From Tsuneonella troitsensis (lineage in GTDB: Bacteria; Pseudomonadota; Alphaproteobacteria; Sphingomonadales; Sphingomonadaceae): a stretch of 64,000 nucleotides of DNA. The DNA lies in NCBI RefSeq assembly GCF_001441535.1, contig NZ_LMAU01000001.1, forward strand, positions 62,001-126,000, in the 5' to 3' direction. Shown piece by piece: positions 10,139 through 19,583 of this stretch. The first letter of the stretch is position 1, and each line of letters starts with the position of its first letter. The notes under the pieces were generated by a model that had not been told where the DNA came from, ran no database searches, and saw only the letters and a list, made by a program, of their open reading frames with translations. The translations under genes and the position numbers were made by a program.

Positions 10139-11449
10139 ATGGACGAGAGGGCAATAGCGGCCGAGGCTGGCCAAGCGCGATACAGCGCCCCTGCCATGCG
10201 CAGGCACTGGGGCACGCTTGCCACGCTGGGAGTCGTCGCGGCCGCCCTCATCTCCGCGATCTTCCTGATCTACCAGACCATCGAAGCCGAGCGCGCCCAA
10301 CGGGCCCAGGTCGTGCGAACCAACGCGATCCTGGTGGAACTGCAGAACGTCAGCCGGTCCGCGCTCAATGCCGAGACCGGTCAGCGCGGATACGTGCTCA
10401 CGCTCGATCGCCGCTACCTGCAGCCCTACAACCTCGGCAGCGCACAATATCGGCCGGCTCTCGAACGTCTCCGCACGCTGCTGGGGAACGAAACGACACC
10501 CCGCCAGCGCGAGCTGGTCGACGAGATCGAGACCTTGTCGGGCGCCAAGTTCGCAGAGATCGAGCAATCGCTGGAACTCGTTGCGGACGGCAATCTCATC
10601 GGGGCCCGCAGCCTGATCCTCACCGACGAAGGTCAGGAGGCCATGGAGCGCCTGCGGCAGGCGGTGCGCGAAATGGAGGACATCGAGCGAGGCATCCTCC
10701 TCGAAGCGTCCAGCGATGCGGCCCGCGCGGAAGGTCGCGTTCTGCCACTGCTGCTGGGGCTGCTCGCGCTCATCCTGGTGGCGCTTTGGCTGGGCCTTCG
10801 CCTGTCGATCCGCACTGCCAAGGCAGAGGCCGAGGCCGCCCAGACTACCGCGCTGGCCGAAGCGCGCGACCGGGCCGATCTGCTGGCCCGCGAACTCAAC
10901 CACCGGGTGAAGAATCTCTTCGCCGTCATCCTGGCGATCGTGCGGATGAGTGCGAAGGACAGCCCCGAAGCCAAGCCCACGGTCGATCGAATTGCCGAAC
11001 GGATCAACGCGCTCCTTACCGCTCACGAGGTGACCCAGGGGACCCTGGAGACCCCGGTGGCTTCCCTGAGGGCATTGGTGGAAACGACCGTGCGTCCTTA
11101 CCTGACGTCGGCCCGCAAGGCGGATCTATCAGGCCCCGAGGTCCAGTTGCCCGCGAAGCAGGTCACGCCGCTCGGCCTGGTTCTTCACGAGTTGACGACC
11201 AACGCCGTCAAGTATGGCTGCTGGCAATCGGGCGGGACCCTGAAGGTCCACTGGAAGCAGCAGGGCGATACGGTCACGATCGAATGGCGCGAGGAATGCC
11301 CGGGCGACGGCGTGGAGCCCGAACGGCAAGGTTTCGGCAGTTTGCTGATGACCGGTTCGGCAAAGCAACTTCGCGGATCGATCGATCGCCAATTCACCAA
11401 GGACGGCGTCGAGGTGACCATAAGTTTCCCCGCGAATGGCAACGCATGA
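10139..11449 (+). CDS. Sensor histidine kinase with CHASE3 and HWE-type kinase domains
   Basis: A protein of about 436 residues. A membrane helix near residue 25-45 is followed by a roughly 150-residue periplasmic CHASE3-like helical domain (contains the family's NAETGQRGYVLT), then a second helix (LLLGLLALILVALWLGLRL) and the kinase. The H-box is ELNHRVKNLFAVILAIVRM, the form found in HisKA_2/HWE kinases, and the N-box region is HELTTNAVKYG. HWE kinases in alphaproteobacteria often feed the general stress or light response. No response regulator is adjacent. A TTG at 10103 could add 12 residues; the ATG is preferred. Confidence 0.88.
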   Translation: MDERAIAAEAGQARYSAPAMRRHWGTLATLGVVAAALISAIFLIYQTIEAERAQRAQVVRTNAILVELQNVSRSALNAETGQRGYVLTLDRRYLQPYNLGSAQYRPALERLRTLLGNETTPRQRELVDEIETLSGAKFAEIEQSLELVADGNLIGARSLILTDEGQEAMERLRQAVREMEDIERGILLEASSDAARAEGRVLPLLLGLLALILVALWLGLRLSIRTAKAEAEAAQTTALAEARDRADLLARELNHRVKNLFAVILAIVRMSAKDSPEAKPTVDRIAERINALLTAHEVTQGTLETPVASLRALVETTVRPYLTSARKADLSGPEVQLPAKQVTPLGLVLHELTTNAVKYGCWQSGGTLKVHWKQQGDTVTIEWREECPGDGVEPERQGFGSLLMTGSAKQLRGSIDRQFTKDGVEVTISFPANGNA

Positions 11450-11500
11450 GGAAACGCGACCAACTTGCCACCGCCCCGTGCGAACCATAAGCGGCAAGGA

Positions 11501-12580
11501 ATGTTCAGCGATTTCGATCTCGGCCGTCTAGACCCTGCGCGATATACCATCGACTGGGCCGCCATCGTCCACGCTGCGATCTTCGCGGTCGGTGCGATCC
11601 TGTTGGCTTTCGCGTTCCACCGGCTCGTGTTCGCGATTGCCGGGCGCCTTGCCGCGCGCACGGAGACCCAAGTCGACGAAATGGTCGTCGATCAGTTGCG
11701 CGGGCCAATGCGCTGGGCTGCGGTGGCAATCGGCCTTTCAGTTGCCGCGCAGGGGGATCCCTCGATCGCAACCGTCTGGCACGCGATTGCGCGGTTTGCC
11801 GTTCCCGCCCTGCTCGGATGGATCGCGTACACGCTGGTCAAGGCGTTCGCGGCTGCGATCGATTACAGGGCGGAAATTTCCACCGACGTGGCTGCCGCAC
11901 GAAGCCGCCGCACCCGCGTCGCGATCCTGTCGCGGACGGCGATCTTCGCGATCGTCTTCGTAACCGTCGGCCTCATGCTGTTCCAGCTTCCAGGGGTGAG
12001 CGAGGTCGGCGCTACCTTGCTCGCCTCCGCGGGCCTCGCGGCCCTCGCGGTGGGCGCTGCGGCCCAACCGGCGCTTAAGTCGTTGATCGCGGGCCTGCAG
12101 ATGGCAATTACCGAGCCGCTGCGCTTGGGCGACATGGTGGTCATCGATGGCCATACCGGCCGTGTCGAGGATATCCGCATGAGCTTCGTCGTCGTGCGGA
12201 TGTGGGACGAACGGGCCGCGATCGTGCCCACGAGCCGGTTCCTCGACAATACGTTCGAAAACTGGTCGCGCGCCAGCGAAGTCCTGACCGGCCCGGTGTT
12301 CCTGCACCTCGCGCCCGAAACGCATGTCGCGCCGATCCGAGCCGAGTTCGAACGATTCCTGGGCGAGCAGCCACAGTGGGACCGGCGCACCGCCACCGCC
12401 CTGATGACCGAAGCGCGCGCCGGGTCCATCGAACTGCGACTGGCGATGAGCGCGGCAACCATCGGCGAACTGTTCGAACTGCGCTGCGCGGTGCGCGAAC
12501 ACATGCTCGACTGGCTGCGGCGGGAACAGCCCGATGCGCTGCTCCACGCCGCCATTACCGCCGGCGCCGGTCGGCCCTAG
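11501..12580 (+). CDS. Mechanosensitive ion channel of the MscS family
   Basis: A protein of about 359 residues with several N-terminal membrane helices. The pore-lining helix has ASAGLAALAVGAAAQPALKSLIAG, which follows the MscS TM3 pattern of Ala/Gly repeats. The cytoplasmic beta domain follows (LRLGDMVVIDGHTGRVEDIRMSFVVVR and TSRFLDNTFENWSR). MscS channels open under membrane tension to release solutes during hypo-osmotic shock. A TTG at 11465 would add 12 residues. The stop codon interlocks with that of the convergent CDC48-like gene. Confidence 0.87.
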   Translation: MFSDFDLGRLDPARYTIDWAAIVHAAIFAVGAILLAFAFHRLVFAIAGRLAARTETQVDEMVVDQLRGPMRWAAVAIGLSVAAQGDPSIATVWHAIARFAVPALLGWIAYTLVKAFAAAIDYRAEISTDVAAARSRRTRVAILSRTAIFAIVFVTVGLMLFQLPGVSEVGATLLASAGLAALAVGAAAQPALKSLIAGLQMAITEPLRLGDMVVIDGHTGRVEDIRMSFVVVRMWDERAAIVPTSRFLDNTFENWSRASEVLTGPVFLHLAPETHVAPIRAEFERFLGEQPQWDRRTATALMTEARAGSIELRLAMSAATIGELFELRCAVREHMLDWLRREQPDALLHAAITAGAGRP

Positions 12581-14919
12581 TCTTCCTTGCGGTCGACCGC
12601 CACGGGCGCGTGCTTGTGCTCTCGGGTCGGTGTGAGAATACCATCCGGAACGAAGCCGATGCCCGTCGCTGCCGCGGCGACACGTTTCTTCAGTTCGCCG
12701 CGCATCTTGCGGTATTCCTCTTCCATTGCGGGAGTCACCGTCGCGCGTGAATCCTCGAGCGCGTCGGCGAAATCTGCGGCGGTCACTTCCTTGACCTCGC
12801 CGCCTGCCCGGCGAAGCGCGTTGAGACCGGCTCGCCTGACCACGTCCTCCAGGTCTGCGCCCGTGAAACGATCCGTATCCGCAGCCACCTTGCCCAGATC
12901 CACGTCCTTGGCGAGCGGCATGGCGCGCGTGTGGATGCCCAGGATCATCGCCCTGCCCGCCTTGTCCGGTGTGCCGACATACACGAGCTCGTCGAACCGC
13001 CCCGGCCGAAGCAAGGCGGGATCGACCAGCGTCGGCCGGTTGGTGGCTCCGATCACGACGACCGACTGCAGTTCTTCCAGTCCGTCCATTTCGGCCAGGA
13101 TCGTATTGACCACGCGGCCCGTCACCTGCGGCTCGCCCTGGCCGGAGCCGCGGGCGGGCACGAGGCTGTCGATCTCGTCGATAAACAGGACGCACGGCGC
13201 GACCGAGCGGGCGCGCTGGAAGAGGCGGGCGATCTGCTGTTCGCTCTCGCCGTACCATTTCGACAGGAGGTCCGAGCTCTTGATCGATATGAAATTTGCC
13301 TCGGCCTCCTTGGCGACGGCCTTTGCGAGCAAGGTCTTGCCGGTGCCCGGAGGGCCGTAGAGCAGGAATCCCTTAGCCGGCCGGATGCCCAAGCGGCGGA
13401 AGGCTTCTGGGTTCTTGAGAGGGAGTTCGACCCCTTCCTTCAGCTTGTCGATGGCATCGGTAATCCCCCCGATATCGGACCAGCCGATGTTGGGAACCTG
13501 CACCATCACCTCGCGCATCGCGCTGGGCTGCACGCGCTTCAGCGCCGCAACGAAATCCTCGCGACCGACATACAGCTCTTCAAGCACCTCGGCGGGAACC
13601 TCGCGCGCATCGAGGTCGAGCTTGGGCATGATCCGCCGCACGGCTTCGATCGCCGCCTCGCGCGCCAGCGCCGCGATGTCGGCACCAACGAAACCGTGGG
13701 TGGTGCGGGCGAGTTCGTCCAGGTCGACCTTGTCGCCAAGCGGCATGCCGCGGGTGTGGATCGACAGGATTTCGCGGCGCCCCTTCTCGTCCGGCACGCC
13801 GATCACGATCTCGCGATCGAACCGGCCCGGCCGCCGGAGCGCCTCGTCGATTGCGTCGGGACGGTTGGTTGCCGCGATCACCACGATGTTGGACCGCGCC
13901 TCGAGGCCGTCCATCAACGTCAGCAACTGCGCGACGAGGCGCTTTTCGGCCTCCCCCGACACCTGGCTACGCTTGGGCGCGATCGAATCGATCTCGTCGA
14001 TAAAGATGATCGCGGGCGAACTTTTCGATGCTTCTTCGAAAACCTCGCGCAGGCGCTTCTCGCTCTCGCCATAACCCGAACCCATGATCTCGGGCCCGTT
14101 GATGGTGATGAAGTGCGCATCGCTTTCGTTCGCGACCGCCTGTGCGAGCCGGGTTTTGCCGGTTCCAGGCGGGCCGTGAAGCAGCACGCCCTTCGGCGGA
14201 TCGACACCCAGGCGCGTGAAGAGTTCGGGATACCGGAGCGGCAACTCCACCATCTCGCGCAGCTGCTGGATGGTGTCGCCTATACCGCCGACGTCATCGT
14301 AGTTGACCACTGCGCGGCCATCGCGCGGCTCTTCGAATTCGGCGCGCAGTTCGACCTCTGTGTTCTCGTCTATATGGACGATGCCCTTGGGCGTCGTCGA
14401 GACGACCGAGAGCCTGATCTGCGTGAGCGCATAGGCCGGGGCGTTGAACATGCGGCGCACTTCGGGCGGCATGTTCTGCACCGGTTGCTGCCCGGTAGTC
14501 GCGACAACGTCTCCCGCGAGCAGGGGTTTGCCGAAGAAGTTGCGCTGCAGGGCCTGCGTCGGGCCCTGAAGGCGCATTTCACGCTGTGCCGGGGCGAACA
14601 CGACGCGGGTGGCCGGCCGCGACTGCGCGGCTCGGATTGTGACGTGCTCGCCGGATCCGATTTCTGCATTGCCACGCTGCAGCCCGTCCAGTCTGACGAC
14701 TTCCAGCGCCTGATCCTCGTCATAGGTTGGAACGGCGACCGCCGCGGTCGTCCGCTTGCCTTGGATTTCGACGATATCGCCCTCGGTAATGCCGAGCGCC
14801 TTAAAGGCAGAACGCGGCATACGCGCGATACCCTGTCCGCTTTCTTCCTGCCGGGCCGCCGCGACCTGCAGCCGGATGGTCTTTTCGCCTGCCGATGTAT
14901 CGGCGTCCACTTCGGCCAT
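12577..14919 (-). CDS. CDC48/VCP (p97)-like double AAA+ ATPase
   Basis: A protein of 780 residues with the architecture of archaeal VAT and eukaryotic p97. An N-terminal double-psi barrel/CDC48 domain covers about 12-195. AAA domain D1 has Walker A GPPGTGKT at 249-256 and Walker B with IIFIDEIDS near 305. D2 has Walker A at 522-529 and Walker B VLFIDEIDS near 577. Both domains carry a TNRP sensor segment and the arginine-finger region (LRRPGRFD, LRPGRFD). Such proteins unfold substrates as hexamers; the bacterial partner protease or substrate is not evident here. It is a single gene whose stop overlaps that of the MscS gene by 4 bp. Confidence 0.92.
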   Translation of the reverse strand: MAEVDADTSAGEKTIRLQVAAARQEESGQGIARMPRSAFKALGITEGDIVEIQGKRTTAAVAVPTYDEDQALEVVRLDGLQRGNAEIGSGEHVTIRAAQSRPATRVVFAPAQREMRLQGPTQALQRNFFGKPLLAGDVVATTGQQPVQNMPPEVRRMFNAPAYALTQIRLSVVSTTPKGIVHIDENTEVELRAEFEEPRDGRAVVNYDDVGGIGDTIQQLREMVELPLRYPELFTRLGVDPPKGVLLHGPPGTGKTRLAQAVANESDAHFITINGPEIMGSGYGESEKRLREVFEEASKSSPAIIFIDEIDSIAPKRSQVSGEAEKRLVAQLLTLMDGLEARSNIVVIAATNRPDAIDEALRRPGRFDREIVIGVPDEKGRREILSIHTRGMPLGDKVDLDELARTTHGFVGADIAALAREAAIEAVRRIMPKLDLDAREVPAEVLEELYVGREDFVAALKRVQPSAMREVMVQVPNIGWSDIGGITDAIDKLKEGVELPLKNPEAFRRLGIRPAKGFLLYGPPGTGKTLLAKAVAKEAEANFISIKSSDLLSKWYGESEQQIARLFQRARSVAPCVLFIDEIDSLVPARGSGQGEPQVTGRVVNTILAEMDGLEELQSVVVIGATNRPTLVDPALLRPGRFDELVYVGTPDKAGRAMILGIHTRAMPLAKDVDLGKVAADTDRFTGADLEDVVRRAGLNALRRAGGEVKEVTAADFADALEDSRATVTPAMEEEYRKMRGELKKRVAAAATGIGFVPDGILTPTREHKHAPVAVDRKED

Positions 14920-15286
14920 TGATGCGGGCCCCTTCCTCGTCGTTCCTGTCGTTCCCCTTCAGCTAGGGAGCGGGGGGCACTTTGCCAATGAACGGGGGAC
15001 GATTTGGTGCCGGGACCTGCGTGGGCTCGAGGCGAAAAAAAGGCCCGGAGGGAAAACCCGCCGGGCCTTGAAAGTCTTGGGAGAGGATGCCTGAAAGGCA
15101 GAGAGGGATATGCTGCGTTGCGGCAGATTGTGCAAGTGCGAAAAGAACAAACACCCTGCCGTTTTTTGCAACTGCAGTCCGATTTTAGCTTTGCGACCGG
15201 TTCGTTACGGCAAACCGACAATGGTGCACTGCGGCGTGAACGGGCCTACGCAACAGGATGACAGCCCCGCCGACGAACGCTAGAGC
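14920..15286. other. Intergenic region between the CDC48-like gene and the CoA-transferase operon
   Basis: 367 bp without a convincing gene. It must hold the divergent promoters of the CDC48-like gene (leftward) and the CoA-transferase operon (rightward), but no strong consensus promoter was picked out. Its only clear element is a hairpin with a leftward U-run at 15035-15069, described separately. Two short overlapping leftward reading frames (about 14959-15171) run through that hairpin and are not considered genes. Confidence 0.6.
15035..15069 (-). terminator. Strong Rho-independent terminator reading leftward, with no gene before it
   Basis: On the minus strand, 15069-15061 (AAGGCCCGG) pairs perfectly with 15048-15040. 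The loop contains a nested CCC/GGG pair, and a run of seven T follows (15041-15035). No leftward coding sequence ends just before it; the next gene rightward is on the plus strand. It may end a short RNA starting between about 15100 and 15280, or act as an insulator ahead of the CDC48-like gene. Confidence 0.7.
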
Positions 15287-16015
15287 ATGGCGCCAATGGA
15301 CAAGATCTACCCTTCCGCAGCGGCCGCGCTCGACGGCGTTCTCACCAACGATATGCTGATCGCAAGCGGAGGCTTCGGCCTTTGCGGGATCCCCGAGCGT
15401 CTGCTCGACGCAATCCGAGACAGCGGCGTGACCGGCCTGACGTTCGCCAGCAACAATGCCGGGATCGACAACGAGGGTATCGGAAAGCTGCTCCGGACCC
15501 GGCAAGTCAAGAAAATGATCGCATCCTACGTGGGCGAGAACAAGGAGTTCGAAAGGCAATTCCTCGCCGGCGAACTCGAGGTCGAGTTCTGTCCGCAGGG
15601 AACGCTAGCCGAACGGATGCGCGCCGGCGGCGCGGGTATTCCGGGCTTCTACACGAAGACCGGTGTCGGCACACAAGTGGCCGAAGGTAAGGAAAGCAAG
15701 ATTTTCGACGGCCCCAATGGCGCCGAAGAGTACATCCTCGAGCGCGGCATTTTCGCCGACCTTTCGATCGTGAAGGCCTGGAAAGCGGACGAGACCGGGA
15801 ACCTAGTCTTTCGCAAGACCGCCCGGAATTTCAACCTGCCGGCGGCGACGTGCGGCAAAGTGTGCGTGGTCGAGGTGGAAGAGATCGTCCCCGTGGGTAG
15901 TCTCGATCCCGACTGCATCCACCTGCCGGGTGTCTATGTGCAGCGGATGATCGTCGGCGCGCCGTACGACAAGAAAATCGAGTTCCGCACCGTCCGGGAA
16001 CGAGAAACGGCATGA
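15287..16015 (+). CDS. scoA: 3-oxoacid CoA-transferase subunit A
   Basis: A protein of 242 residues of CoA-transferase family I. The glycine-rich [19 protein letters not shown] and the [15 protein letters not shown] segment are characteristic of the alpha subunit. Paired with the B subunit it moves CoA between succinyl-CoA and an acetoacetate-like acid in ketone body or polyhydroxyalkanoate metabolism. A second ATG at 15296 (MDKIYPSA) fits the family start equally well. The stop overlaps the start of the next gene by 4 bp (ATGA), which separates it from subunit B. Confidence 0.92.
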   Translation: MAPMDKIYPSAAAALDGVLTNDMLIASGGFGLCGIPERLLDAIRDSGVTGLTFASNNAGIDNEGIGKLLRTRQVKKMIASYVGENKEFERQFLAGELEVEFCPQGTLAERMRAGGAGIPGFYTKTGVGTQVAEGKESKIFDGPNGAEEYILERGIFADLSIVKAWKADETGNLVFRKTARNFNLPAATCGKVCVVEVEEIVPVGSLDPDCIHLPGVYVQRMIVGAPYDKKIEFRTVRERETA

Positions 16016-17049
16016 CGGAGGCTCGGCGGCGGGCATTGCGCAGCGCGTTTCGCGCCGCGGCGACTGTCATGCTGGCCGCCCCTTTCCTTTCCGGATGTGT
16101 TGCGGCGGCTCTCCCCGTACTCGCGGCAGGCGGCATCATCACGACTCGCGGAGACGACCGGCCCAAGACAGCCCGGCCGCCGGTCGCACTCCCATCGCAG
16201 GCAGTCACCGCGTCTGCCGGTACTGTAGTTGTTGCACCTGGCACCTTGCCCTCTCCGGTCTCGCGCGAAGTGACCTATGCGGACGGTTCCGTCGTCACCG
16301 TCACCAATGCTCTGCCCACCGCGCGCGAAGGGGCTGCGACCGTCGGGCCGCAAATGGCAGCCGCAGAAGCGTTGGCCCCTTCGGAACGGGACGCGATCCC
16401 ATCCGCATCGACGATTTCGCCACCTGTGGCGCAGCTCACCGGTTTGACAGAGCTACCACCGCCTTCCGGGTACGATGGCAAGGCCGTCGCGAGCGGAGCT
16501 CAGGCCGCATTTGCGGCTTTCGCCGTGGAGCAAGCTGCCATTCCCGTCGTAGGCTCGGAGCGTCGCTCGGTGTTGCTGGCGGACCCCTTCGCGATGACGC
16601 CCGAGACCCGGACATGCTCGATCCACCCGGCAGCGGTGCTGGTTGATCTGGACCCCGAAGGCACCACGATCGATCTGTCTCGACCGCTGTCCGGCGATCG
16701 AATGCTGGCTGAAAAGCTTGCCGCTCTGCGCGCCGAGGGCGTCACGGTTGGTTGGACGAGTAGCCAGACTGCCGACCGGGCCGGCGAAGTTCGAAAAGCG
16801 CTGGTTTCGTCCGGTCTCGATCCTGCCGGGCGGGACGAACTCGTCCTGTTGCGGTTTCCCGAAGAGCGCAAGCAGACCCGGCGCGACGAATTCGCGCGGG
16901 CGCACTGCGTCGTGGCCATCGCGGGCGACGAACGCGCCGACTTCGACGAGCTGTTCGCCTACCTGCGCAATCCCGCTGCCGCAGCGCCACTCGAGCGCCT
17001 GATAGGTGCGGGCTGGTTCATCATCCCCGCACCGCTTTCCCCGAATTAA
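16012..17049 (+). CDS. Predicted lipoprotein with a C-terminal HAD-like domain, inside the CoA-transferase operon
   Basis: A protein of 345 residues. A signal with lipobox LSGC puts the acylated Cys at about position 29. A Pro/Ala-rich linker follows. The C-terminal half (about 190-345) has [16 protein letters not shown], a HAD-like first motif with DxD, then alternating Ala-rich helices including [16 protein letters not shown]-like content and [20 protein letters not shown], which resembles HAD acid-phosphatase-type proteins. The function is unknown. It starts 4 bp inside scoA and ends 14 bp before scoB, so it is co-transcribed. Nothing in the sequence links an envelope lipoprotein to CoA transfer. 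Confidence 0.75.
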   Translation: MTEARRRALRSAFRAAATVMLAAPFLSGCVAAALPVLAAGGIITTRGDDRPKTARPPVALPSQAVTASAGTVVVAPGTLPSPVSREVTYADGSVVTVTNALPTAREGAATVGPQMAAAEALAPSERDAIPSASTISPPVAQLTGLTELPPPSGYDGKAVASGAQAAFAAFAVEQAAIPVVGSERRSVLLADPFAMTPETRTCSIHPAAVLVDLDPEGTTIDLSRPLSGDRMLAEKLAALRAEGVTVGWTSSQTADRAGEVRKALVSSGLDPAGRDELVLLRFPEERKQTRRDEFARAHCVVAIAGDERADFDELFAYLRNPAAAAPLERLIGAGWFIIPAPLSPN

Positions 17050-17063
17050 GGACCCGACGACCG

Positions 17064-17714
17064 ATGCCCGAAACTACGAACGGCTGGACGCGTGACGAAA
17101 TGGCCGCGCGCGCCGCGCGCGAATTGCAGGACGGATATTACGTCAACCTCGGCATCGGCATCCCGACGCTGGTCGCAAACCACATCCCCCAAGGCATGCA
17201 CGTGACCCTGCAGAGCGAGAACGGGATGCTGGGAATTGGACCTTTCCCCCACGATGACGAAGTCGATCCCGACCTAATCAATGCCGGCAAGCAGACGATC
17301 AGCGAGCTGCCGCACAGCGCCTATTTCGACAGCGCGGCCAGCTTTGCGATGATCCGCGGTGGGCACATCGACCTTACCGTGCTTGGCGCGATGGAGGTCT
17401 CCCAAGGCGGCGACATCGCCAACTGGATGATTCCGGGCAAGATGATCAAGGGCATGGGCGGTGCGATGGACCTCGTCGCAGGCGTCAAGAAGATCATCGT
17501 GGTGATGGAGCACACCGCCAAGGATGGCAGCCCCAAGTTCATCCCCGAATGTACCCTGCCGTTGACCGGGCGCAACGTCGTCGACATGGTCATCACCGAC
17601 CTAGCGGTATTCCAGCGACCAGATCACGACAGCCCATTCCGCCTGATCGAGATGGCGCCGAGCGTCACCACCGAAGAGATCGCCGCGAAGACGACCGGGC
17701 ATTACGAATTCTGA
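17064..17714 (+). CDS. scoB: 3-oxoacid CoA-transferase subunit B
   Basis: A protein of 216 residues. Family I beta subunit signatures include [17 protein letters not shown] and [12 protein letters not shown], which carries the catalytic Glu that forms the glutamyl-CoA thioester. Next comes the [27 protein letters not shown] block. It works with subunit A encoded 1 kb upstream. Translation is close-coupled to the GST gene, which starts 6 bp after its stop. Confidence 0.94.
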   Translation: MPETTNGWTRDEMAARAARELQDGYYVNLGIGIPTLVANHIPQGMHVTLQSENGMLGIGPFPHDDEVDPDLINAGKQTISELPHSAYFDSAASFAMIRGGHIDLTVLGAMEVSQGGDIANWMIPGKMIKGMGGAMDLVAGVKKIIVVMEHTAKDGSPKFIPECTLPLTGRNVVDMVITDLAVFQRPDHDSPFRLIEMAPSVTTEEIAAKTTGHYEF

Positions 17715-17720
17715 GCGGAC

Positions 17721-18404
17721 ATGGCGGCCTATACCCTCGTAACCGCCAACCGGAACTATTCGAGCTGGTCGCTCAGGCCGTGGGTACTGATGAAGGCGCT
17801 CGGGATACCCTTCGCCGACCGGATCGAGCCGTTTACGAAACCGTCGAACTACGAAGAGTTTCGCGCCTTCTCTCCAACGGGGCAGGTGCCCGTGCTGATC
17901 GACGGAGCGCGTACGGTCTGGGATTCATTGGGGATCGTGCTCTACCTGGCCGACAGACATCGGGGCGTCTGGCCGAACAGCGATGAAGCGCGTGCCTTCG
18001 CGCAATCGGCAGTCACCGAAATGCACGGCGGATTTTCCGCCCTGCGCAGTGCCTGCACGATGAACGTTGGAGTACGCGTCGAGCCGGTCGCGCACAGCCC
18101 TGCCCTTGCCCGTGACATCGCGCGCATCGGCGAATTGTTCGAGACTGCGCTGGACCGCTTCGGGGGTCCCTGGCTGGGCGGTGCCACGTTCACCGCGCTC
18201 GACGCGTTCTACGCTCCGGTTGCGTTTCGCGTGCGGACCTATGGGCTCAATGTCGGCAGGGGACTGGGTTGGGTCGAGCGGGTCATCGACCACCCGGCCA
18301 TGCAGGAATGGGAAGCGGCCGCATTGGCCGAGGAATGGCGGGAGGCGAGCCACGAAGAAGAGCTTGCCGCCGCGGGCCGAATCGTCGCAGACTATCGCGC
18401 ATAA
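17721..18404 (+). CDS. Glutathione S-transferase family protein
   Basis: A protein of 227 residues with an N-terminal thioredoxin-fold domain (NRNYSSWSLRPWVLMKALGIPF, then TGQVPVLIDG with the conserved cis-Pro). A C-terminal all-helical domain begins near residue 90. The Ser pair in NYSSWS is the probable catalytic position. The subgroup is soluble and cytoplasmic; substrate unknown. It sits 6 bp after scoB, so it may be a tail gene of that operon. Confidence 0.88.
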   Translation: MAAYTLVTANRNYSSWSLRPWVLMKALGIPFADRIEPFTKPSNYEEFRAFSPTGQVPVLIDGARTVWDSLGIVLYLADRHRGVWPNSDEARAFAQSAVTEMHGGFSALRSACTMNVGVRVEPVAHSPALARDIARIGELFETALDRFGGPWLGGATFTALDAFYAPVAFRVRTYGLNVGRGLGWVERVIDHPAMQEWEAAALAEEWREASHEEELAAAGRIVADYRA

Positions 18405-18447
18405 ACCCGGCGGTCGCCCTTATGATGATCGCGGGTCGGGAGAGTTC

Positions 18448-19578
18448 ATGGACAATCGCGTTTGCGCGCTGACCGGCGCGGAGTTTCCCTTGTTCGCGTT
18501 CAGCCACTGCCGCGACGTCGTGGCCGCGGTCAGCAAGGCGGGCGGTTTCGGCGTGCTGGGTGCAACGCGCTTCAGCCCGGAACAGCTCGAGGAAGAGCTC
18601 GCCTGGATCGATGCCCACGTGGGCGGCGCCCCGTATGGCGTCGACGTGATCGTACCCGAAACGATCGATCCGCGCGTGGCCGCATTGTCTGACAACGCCA
18701 CCCGCGCAGCGGCGATCGATCCCAAATATGCCGAGTTCGCCGCCGATCTCCTGGCGGAATACGGGATTGAGGCAAACCGCACGGTCGCGCCTTTGCGTGA
18801 ACGGATGGGCATCACTCCAGAAAACGGCATGGCCCTGATGGAAGTCGCCTTCCGCCACCCGATCCGCCTTATCGCCAACGCGCTCGGGATCGCACCTCCC
18901 GCCATGATCGCTGAGGGCAAGAAGCGCGGCGTTCCGGTCGCGGCCCTTGTCGGAGCCAAGGAGCACGCGATCCGCCAGGCCGAGGCCGGGGTCGACATCA
19001 TAGTCGCGCAAGGGGGTGAGGCTGGCGGCCACTGCGGCGAGGTATCGACGCTCGTCCTCATTCCCGAAGTCGTCCGCGCGCTGCGGAATGCCGGTCACGA
19101 TACGCCGGTGCTCGCCGCCGGCGGCATCATGACCGGCGGGCAGATGGCCGCGATGATGGCAGCGGGCGCGGATGGGGCCTGGACCGGCAGCGTCTGGCTC
19201 GCCACTCCGGAAAGCGAGGCGAGCGAGACGTTTCGGCAGAAGATGGTGACCGCGCGCAGCCGCGACACCGTCCGCTCGCGCAGCCGCACGGGCAAGCCCG
19301 CGCGCCAGCTGCGCACCGCCTGGCACGAGGCGTGGGATTCCGAAGGGGGCCCCGGCGCGTTGCCGATGCCGCTGATGGGCATGGTGTCCGAACCCGCGTT
19401 CGCCCGCATCGAACGCGCCGCCGAGGCAGGAAACGCCGAAGCGCGCGATCTCGTCACTTATTTCGTCGGTCAGGGTGTGGGGCTGGTGGAGGAAATCCGG
19501 CCCTCGCGCGCTGTCGTTCAATCGTTCCGCGAAGAATACGTCGAGGCGATTGAACGCCTCGCTGCATCGCTCGGCTGA
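18448..19578 (+). CDS. Nitronate monooxygenase (2-nitropropane dioxygenase family)
   Basis: A protein of 376 residues with the FMN-binding TIM barrel of the family. VAQGGEAGGHCGEVSTLVLIPEVV holds the catalytic-region Gly/His cluster and VLAAGGIMTGGQMAAMMAAGADGAWTGS the phosphate-binding end. Family members oxidise nitronates to carbonyls and nitrite; several close relatives have other FMN-dependent roles. The start at 18448 is preceded by GGGAGAG; a much longer in-frame extension overlaps the GST gene and is rejected. An MFS transporter gene follows 5 bp on. Confidence 0.88.
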   Translation: MDNRVCALTGAEFPLFAFSHCRDVVAAVSKAGGFGVLGATRFSPEQLEEELAWIDAHVGGAPYGVDVIVPETIDPRVAALSDNATRAAAIDPKYAEFAADLLAEYGIEANRTVAPLRERMGITPENGMALMEVAFRHPIRLIANALGIAPPAMIAEGKKRGVPVAALVGAKEHAIRQAEAGVDIIVAQGGEAGGHCGEVSTLVLIPEVVRALRNAGHDTPVLAAGGIMTGGQMAAMMAAGADGAWTGSVWLATPESEASETFRQKMVTARSRDTVRSRSRTGKPARQLRTAWHEAWDSEGGPGALPMPLMGMVSEPAFARIERAAEAGNAEARDLVTYFVGQGVGLVEEIRPSRAVVQSFREEYVEAIERLAASLG

Positions 19579-19583
19579 CCGGC

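Noticed and set aside
7733-11026. A very long open frame antisense to polA and the histidine kinase
   Set aside because: It mirrors the third-position GC bias of polA, has Arg/His/Gln-rich nonsense composition and no domain; polA on the plus strand is full length.
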